A DNA stretch of 64,000 nucleotides from Nelumbo lutea (Eukaryota > Streptophyta > Magnoliopsida > Proteales > Nelumbonaceae): NCBI GenBank assembly GCA_022828595.1, contig JAKGHH010000005.1:28904193-28968192 (forward strand), given 5' to 3'. A model generated the notes under the pieces. The model was not told the DNA's origin and ran no database searches. It saw nothing but the letters and a program-made list of their open reading frames with translations. Below, piece by piece: positions 58,337 through 64,000 of the stretch. The first letter of the stretch is position 1; every line of letters starts with the position of its first letter. The position numbers were made by a program, and so were the translations under genes.

Positions 58337-59370
58337 TCAGAAATAGGATAAATGATCCCAGCATCTAACAACTTAATTATTTCAGCCTTTACCACTTCTT
58401 TCATGTTGGGGTTCAGGCGCCTTTGGGGCTGAACGGAAGGCTTGCTGTCCTCTTCCATCAAAATTTTGTGAGTGCAGATTGATGGATTAATGCCTTTGAT
58501 ATCTTCTACCTTCCAAGCTATAGCATTTTTGTGTTCCCGCAGCACTCTTAATAATTTTTCTCTTTGTAAGGGATTCAGCGCTGCGGAAATTATCACGGGG
58601 AGATCTGATGGTTCCTCAAGGAAAGCATACTCTAAATGGGATGGTAATTGCTTCAGTTCAAGGGTGGGGGGTTCTTGGGGTGATGGCTTACCTGATGGTC
58701 CAGGCAATTTGCCTAAGTTCTCTAATTTAAGAAACCCCTTTCCCTTGAATTGAGGCTTATCATTCAGGTATGCTATCATGAGGTTTATTTTTTCATTTTC
58801 TCCTTCTTCAAGTTCTCCCTGCTGGAGGCAGAGTTCAAGAGGATCAGTTATTCTACTTACCTGGAAGCATTCATCAATTGTCAATTCAATGGCATCAATC
58901 ATAAAACAAGAATCATCACTAGAGGGTAAATGTTTCATAGCATTAGACATTTTAAAAATTATCTCCTCATCTTGTATCCTAAGGCTGAGTTGTCCTTGTT
59001 GGACATCAATCATTGCTTTTCCGGTAGCCAGGAAAGGTCTCCCTAGGATAAGTGGGACCTCCACATCTTCTTGCATGTCTAACACAATGAAATCAACTGG
59101 AAAAATGAATTTGTCAACTTTAACTAACACATCTTCTATGATCCCCCTAGGATGTCTAATGGATCTATCAGCCAATTGTAATGCCACTCTAGTGGGTTGG
59201 GGTTCATTCAACCCCAATTTCTTGAAGATATAATATGGCATTAAATTGATGCTAGCTCCCAGGTGACATAAAGCTTTTTCAATTTTTAAACTGCCAATGG
59301 TACAAGGAATAGTGAAACTCCCTAGATCTTTGAGTTTCTGAGGCATTTGTTCAGAAGGATAGCAGAACAT
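58204..59370 (-). pseudogene. Athila protease and RT N-terminal region
   Basis: A 388-codon frame with the aspartic protease of Athila-type elements. The active-site loop reads LCHLGASINLMP, with His at residue 36 (codon at 59265-59263) where the catalytic Asp is expected. ILGRPFLATGKAMIDV follows, the usual second landmark, and then the linker up to the first RT motif (SDSSWVS). The frame is lost near 58320 by a one-base change, after which the RT continues in another frame. Upstream, the link to gag also needs frame changes near 59360 and 59510. The element therefore cannot make a continuous polyprotein. Confidence 0.85.
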
Positions 59371-59525
59371 TCCTCATTTAATGCAACTGTAGCCACATCT
59401 CCCAGTTTCCTTTTGTTTGCCAATAATTCCTTCAAAAACCTTGCATAGTGTGGCATCTGGGCTAAAGCATCAGCAAAAGGAATATTAATATGTAAACTTT
59501 TAAATATTTTCAAGAAACTTACCAA
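59322..59525 (-). pseudogene. Athila gag-protease junction segment
   Basis: A 67-codon frame between gag and protease (FLKIFKSLHINIPFADALAQ, MPHYARFLKELL), matching the conserved Athila stretch that links gag to the protease. It is in a different frame from both neighbours, showing two frame changes. Confidence 0.8.
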
Positions 59526-61008
59526 ATTCCTTCTCCAATTTTTGTTGCTTCAGCCTGTTAGGGAATGGAACTTGCGGTTGTTGGTGCATCCCTTGTTGTG
59601 CTTCTGGTTGTTCCGTCTTCTGTTGTCTGGTTCCAAGGCTTGTTTCTGCCTTGGGTTCAGCCCAATTCTTCTTTTCTACCTCAGGCAACTCTTTTCCACT
59701 TCTTAAGGTAATAGCTTGCACCTGCTCTCGTGGATTCACTTCAGTGTTGCTTGGAAGAGTTCCCGGCAGTCTGGAAGAGATTAATTGTGCCAATTGCCCC
59801 ACTTGGTTTTCCAGGATTTTGATTGAGGCTTCCTGGTTCTGGAACCTAGTTTCTGCACCTGCTATAAATTTTGTCATCAGTTCCTCCAAATTGGATTTTG
59901 GTTCAGGCTGATGATAAGTCTGGTGGAACGGCTTGGAAATATGCTGATTTGGCCAGGACTGGTTTGAATGTCCCCTCCATCCTGGATGAAAAGTATGGTG
60001 ACTCTGGTAACCCTGCTGTCTTGACGAATTGCTGACATAGTCAACTTGTTCAGTAGATGGTCTGAACTGATTGCCAACTTGGCAGTCTGTACTGATGTGG
60101 CCTCCCCCACACAATTCACAATTAAGAGGCTGCACATGCATGGTAGCTATCTGCATTTCATCTATTTTTTTACTGAGTGCTCCTATTTGTGCAGCTAGTG
60201 CTGTATAAGTGTCAACATTATGCAAGCCTTGCTGCTTCCTAGTTTGAGTTCTTTCCGAATGCCATTGATAATTGTTGGCTGCCATTTCCTCAATAAGTGC
60301 ATGGGCAACCTCAGGAGTTTTATTATTTATGGATCCTCCGGCTGCAGCATCTAATATGGTCTTATTTGAGTCAGTAAGACCATTATAGAAAGTCTGCACT
60401 TGCAGCCAAATGGGGAGGCCATGGTGAGGAACTCTCCTTAACAGCTCCTTGTATCTTTCCCATGACTCATATAAAGATTCCCCCTCTTGCTGGAAAAAAG
60501 TAGTGATGTCATTCCTCATTTTAGCAGTTTTAGAAGGGGGAAAATATTTAGAGAGAAAACGGCTGGCCATTTCGTCCCATGTGGCTATAGATCCTGCCGG
60601 TAATGAGTTCAACCAAGCTTTGGCTTTATCCTTCAAAGAAAATGGGAATAACCTCAGCCGGATGGCATCATCACTTACCCCATTGTGTTTGAAGGTGTCA
60701 CAGATTTCCAAGAAGTTAGCAATATGGGCATTCGGATCCTCATGGGCCATACCACAAAACTGAACCGTATTTTGTATCATTTGGATTATGGCCGGTTTAA
60801 TTTCGAAGTTATTGGCAGCAATAGTTGGCCTGATAATGCTGGAGACAGTCCCGGTGAGGGTGGCTTTGGCATAATCCATCATAGTTCTTTGTTCAGCCAT
60901 TTCTTGTGCTTCTTGTCTGACTTGCTTAGCAGCTCTCAAACGGACACGGAGAGTCCGTTCAATCTCCGGGTCGTAAAGGATCTCTTCCAGTTCAGGTCTG
61001 CTTGTCAT
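59500..61008 (-). CDS. Athila gag
   Basis: 502 codons, uninterrupted. The N-terminal 70 residues are charged (RVRLRAAKQVRQEAQEM). The retrotransposon gag domain covers about residues 85-215, with the landmarks WLNSLPAGSIATWDEM, KYFPPSKTAKMRNDI and SWERYKELLRRVPHHGL. A single zinc knuckle, C297-x2-C300-x3-H304-x4-C309, is followed by a Gln/Pro-rich tail. The ATG at 61008 fits the MTSRPELEEI start. Gag forms the particle that packages the RNA. This is the best preserved ORF of the element and the longest after pol. Confidence 0.9.
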   Translation of the reverse strand: MTSRPELEEILYDPEIERTLRVRLRAAKQVRQEAQEMAEQRTMMDYAKATLTGTVSSIIRPTIAANNFEIKPAIIQMIQNTVQFCGMAHEDPNAHIANFLEICDTFKHNGVSDDAIRLRLFPFSLKDKAKAWLNSLPAGSIATWDEMASRFLSKYFPPSKTAKMRNDITTFFQQEGESLYESWERYKELLRRVPHHGLPIWLQVQTFYNGLTDSNKTILDAAAGGSINNKTPEVAHALIEEMAANNYQWHSERTQTRKQQGLHNVDTYTALAAQIGALSKKIDEMQIATMHVQPLNCELCGGGHISTDCQVGNQFRPSTEQVDYVSNSSRQQGYQSHHTFHPGWRGHSNQSWPNQHISKPFHQTYHQPEPKSNLEELMTKFIAGAETRFQNQEASIKILENQVGQLAQLISSRLPGTLPSNTEVNPREQVQAITLRSGKELPEVEKKNWAEPKAETSLGTRQQKTEQPEAQQGMHQQPQVPFPNRLKQQKLEKEFGKFLENI

Positions 61009-62768
61009 AAACTGTTAAAGTCAAAGCAATAAAAATGCCAATATTCACAAAAGAAAATAAATAACTAATCCTATCACACTGAAAATGTAAAGTGAATTAT
61101 TGGAATACAAAACCTACATCCTATCATGAATAAATGAAGCCGATTATACTAAAAGCAGATTTAAACCAATCATCTTATTCAAGGTTCCTTTATCTACATC
61201 CATCGATTGCAACATCTGAATTCAGACCCAATTTAGATCTGAGTTCAGATCTACAAGTCTTTGGTATTGTTAGTCTAGAGAAATTAATAAATAATAATTC
61301 AGATCTGAGCTGGATATCTCATACACACTTCATTGGTATACACTACAATATACATCCATTAAGGTTGGAATCAATTCTGTGATGCTTTAGGGCTGAAATC
61401 AGATCTGATCTAAAAAAAAAAATTAAAAGGATTGAAATAAACTAAAACCAGTCCTGAGTTTGTCTTGGTTTAAAATCTCTACAATTGTAGATCAAACCTG
61501 TTTAGCTGATGCATATCAAACACTGCTAAGACCTGAAAATTGGGTCTGCAATGTTTGGTATTGCAAGCTATTCGGTCCATACAACTTTTGTAGAAATCTG
61601 AAATCAGGTCTGCTAACTGTTGCACTATAGCAGCCCTGCTACAGATCTGAATGCTAATAGAAATACTTGGAAAGTGCTAATTTTTCTTAAATATCTGAGG
61701 CATATACAATTTATTCAATCAAACATACACCTCCTTAGCTAATGTAGCCTCGCTTACAAGTGGGTTAAAGCCAAGAATCAGTCCACCAGAATTCATAGTA
61801 TGCTCTGTATCAGTTCAGTCCTCACATCATATCAACTGCATTTCAGATTTGAATTTCTCTCATTCCTGTGCTATGCATTCACCCTTGAGGCAGGTTGGAT
61901 GTATTCTATGGGTTGGGATCTGGGGTAGTGAGATGGCACCTCAATTCACCTCAAAACTTGCATCGGGTTCAAATACTGGTTTCAGAGGAATTCAGATCTG
62001 AAACTGAAGCAGATCTGTAACAGCAGAATTCAGATCTGAACTCAAATCTTGAGTTTGGATCTGAATTCTTCAAGTTGGCCTTACCTTCAGTTATTGCTAC
62101 CAGAATTGTTTTTGTTGGGAATAGCAGAAGTGCCCTAGGGTGGAATTGGGGTGGTGATGACACCCAATTCCCCTCAAAATTGCATCAGTTCAGGTCTGAG
62201 TTCAGAGGAACTCAGATCTGAACTGTTGCAGCTTCTGCAATAGCAGAATTCAGATCTGAATTCAAATCTGAATTCTTTGATCCGAATTCTCAATTGCTCC
62301 TCTTGTTGTTCAAAATATCTCCCCCTTTTTTTTTTCATTTGTTTTTTTTTTCTTTTGTAATGATAATGAAAGAAAAAAATAATAGAAGTCTGAAACACAA
62401 GACAACTCTTTTCGGCTGAGTGCTGCAGATCTGAAATCTGCTGATCTGAGTGCCGAATGCAACCTCAGATCTGCAACCACTCATCTTTATGTGAAAATTT
62501 TTTTTTTCTTTTTTTTTCAATTTTGAAGGGAACAACACCAAGATGTTTTTTTTCAATAGAAATCAAATATGCCTTTATTAAAATGAAACTGGAAACCAAA
62601 AAAAAGAAAGGTATCTACTTAATTACAGAAGAAACATAACTACAGTAGTACAACAGTTGCAGTCCAAGCTGAAATGAAAAATGTAGCAAATTAACCCAAC
62701 TATGAAATGCAATGCTGAATGAGATCAGATTAAGAATTCTCAATGTTTCCTAATATTGCTTCTCTAAA
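61009..62768 (-). other. Athila 5' leader
   Basis: About 1.76 kb between PBS and gag, without a long ORF. It contains many AGATCTGAATTC-type words, a duplicated block (about 61917-62060 and 62147-62285) and homopolymer-rich patches near 62325-62360 and 62500-62555. Long leaders are usual in Athila elements. Confidence 0.6.
61917..62285. repeat. tandem duplicated block in Athila leader
   Basis: The order cacctcaattcacctcaaaa, ttgcatc, cagaggaattcagatctgaa, agcagaattcagatctgaa recurs about 225 bp later with changes. Both blocks end in atctgaattctt-like words. Confidence 0.65.
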
Positions 62769-62787
62769 TCCCCGGCAACGACGCCCA
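62769..62787 (-). promoter_or_regulatory. Athila primer binding site
   Basis: On the minus strand it reads TGGGCGTCGTTGCCGGGGA. This is close to TGGCGCCGTTGCCGGGGA, the plant Athila/Tat-type PBS usually assigned to tRNA-Asp. It lies at the inner edge of the 5' LTR. Confidence 0.75.
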
Positions 62788-62816
62788 AAAAATTTATGTG
62801 TGCTCATTGTGACACT

Positions 62817-62916
62817 NNNNNNNNNNNNNNNNNNNNNNNNNNNNNNNNNNNNNNNNNNNNNNNNNNNNNNNNNNNNNNNNNNNNNNNNNNNNNNNNNNNN
62901 NNNNNNNNNNNNNNNN
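62817..62916. other. assembly gap (100 N)
   Basis: Exactly 100 Ns, the conventional length for a gap of unknown size. Most of the Athila 5' LTR (expected about 1.6 kb) and the array junction with its target-site duplication must lie here, so the true gap is longer. Confidence 0.95.
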
Positions 62917-64000
62917 GAATGTCCCCAAAAGTTGTATTTTACAAACCTTCTTTTATAAAGGGAGATCCCAAGCAACTTTAAGGAGAAGGAATCCGAAAAG
63001 GAGTTATACGATTTCCCATTAGGAAAGGGATCCTTGTACTTAATATGTCAGTTAATCAAAGGAATAGCCAGTAAGTGTTTCTCCAACGTGTAATAGAAAC
63101 GAAAATCACTCTAAAAAGACAACAAGTTTCCCATTTTCCTTAAGAGAATCTCACCTAACACGTACAAAACTAAACTTTATTCATTAGGTTACCTCATAGG
63201 CACATAGTGGCAAAATATAGGGAAATTTAAAGGTCTGACTATAGTGTATAGGTTGTGTGCTCAATCGCACTTATGAGAGATGCTAACGTCACAACTTCGC
63301 TTGAGCCTTTGGTTTAAAGGCATTATCTTTTAAGGCATCAATTGAATAAAGGCATTAAAAAATAACTTGTTAAGAGTCAATCCTAAAGGCTTGGTGATAG
63401 GCTTTTAGAGCTCATCACAAGACATATATGATGGTATCTAAATTTTTCATATATATATCACAATCGTGAATTACAACAATGAGAGGACCACATGTACTTA
63501 CAATTAGCCCCCTGATTATTGGTAAGGGTATTCTTATCAGCAAACATTCTTTGCGGTTTCTATGTCCTGCCGAAAAATGAATGGGCCTTGATATTTCCAT
63601 TAAAATGACATTTTTAACATTCATTATACTTTAGATTTTCAAAATAAAACCACTGAAACTAAAACCACCAAAACCATAGAACTATTTGAAATCTCATTTG
63701 TCTGTATTCATTTTTCCTGCAAGGGATAGGCAAGACACTGCCACATTCCTTAATATCCATATCTTTGCTTGCTGTAACATCAAAGACTATAAGCAATTAT
63801 AGGAAGCAATCCATAAGATTGGCTTTGCTTGTTTTGCTTGATTCTACTGCAATGTCAAAATCAATTTTTCTCATGTCATATTTGGTGTTGCTTTAGAATT
63901 AATTTTGCTTAATTGTTTCATTTCTAAGGTTACTGTGCTTCTAAACCCAAGCAAATCCCTCTCATATTGATATATATCCCAACTACATGGTTTAAGTTTG
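62917..64000. repeat. tandem array resumes (1.13-kb unit)
   Basis: It starts in mid-unit at gaatgtccccaa and continues to the end of the window, with the unit marker at about 63579. From 62917 to about 63480 many one-base insertions disrupt words that are invariant in other units (for example extra A or T in ccccaagttg and aaggcatct). This suggests unpolished long-read sequence beside the gap. Confidence 0.9.

Larger units (their letters stand above)
53014..62816 (-). mobile_element. Athila-type Ty3/gypsy retrotransposon, nearly complete
   Basis: In minus-strand order: the 5' LTR (mostly in the gap), a PBS at 62787-62769, a leader of about 1.76 kb, gag (61008-59500), protease (59370 on), RT-RNase H-integrase (58330-55858), a non-coding tail, a purine tract, and the 3' LTR (54618-53014). 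The order PR-RT-RH-INT and the gag type place it in the Athila branch. No env-like ORF, found in some Athila elements, lies between integrase and the 3' LTR. It carries several frameshifts and stops and interrupts the tandem array. Confidence 0.9.

Overview
The window is nuclear DNA of a flowering plant. It is AT-rich, with a spliced SEC24 gene, plant-type LTR retrotransposons (Ty1/copia and Athila-type Ty3/gypsy), a CACTA DNA transposon, L1- and RTE-type LINEs and many short inverted-repeat elements. No bacterial, organellar, CRISPR, rRNA or tRNA features were seen, and the species cannot be told from the sequence. Almost everything except one host gene fragment and one PPR pseudogene is transposon-derived or repetitive.

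Region 1 (1 to about 8.35 kb, minus strand): the 5' part of a COPII coat gene, SEC24 (A-type). Two coding exons are visible (2834-1899 and 1781-1643), with a probable 5' UTR intron of about 5.3 kb leading to a probable non-coding first exon near 8155-8345. The rest of the gene lies beyond base 1 or is missing. The flanking introns hold two 5'-truncated LINEs with target-site duplications (60-453 and 4089-5404), a hAT-like element (555-1152) and RTE LINE scraps.

Region 2 (8.4-15 kb): a PPR pseudogene broken by short inverted-repeat elements, several MITE-like elements, a dispersed repeat present twice, and unassigned AT-rich DNA.

Region 3 (about 15-31.9 kb): a nest of transposons. An old minus-strand L1 LINE (ORF1 near 31.6-31.0 kb, ORF2 from 30.75 kb) is split by a copia element (15544-29767, TSD CAAGC). 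The copia is split by a CACTA element (18994 to about 28945). The CACTA contains a second L1 (about 22.6-24.75 kb), a hairpin MITE and a compact non-autonomous LTR retrotransposon with 438-bp LTRs (26496-28476). The ends join up in terms of protein: L1 endonuclease continues into the L1 pre-RT linker, and copia pol continues on both sides of the CACTA.

Region 4 (about 32.4-53.0 kb, resuming after 62.9 kb): a tandem array of a 1,129-1,130-bp unit. There are about 18 complete copies plus a broken one before the gypsy insertion, in two interspersed sequence types, with one internal 63-bp duplication and several deletions. I cannot link the unit to a known family. A TATA box and a G-rich stretch followed by TG on the minus strand suggest, without proof, an LTR-type origin.

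Region 5 (53014 to the N gap at 62817-62916): an Athila-type gypsy element on the minus strand inserted inside the array. It has a long gag, protease, RT-RNase H and integrase, with a few frameshifts and stops and an altered protease active site. Its 5' LTR is almost wholly lost in the gap. The array sequence just after the gap carries many one-base insertions and looks like poorly polished assembly.
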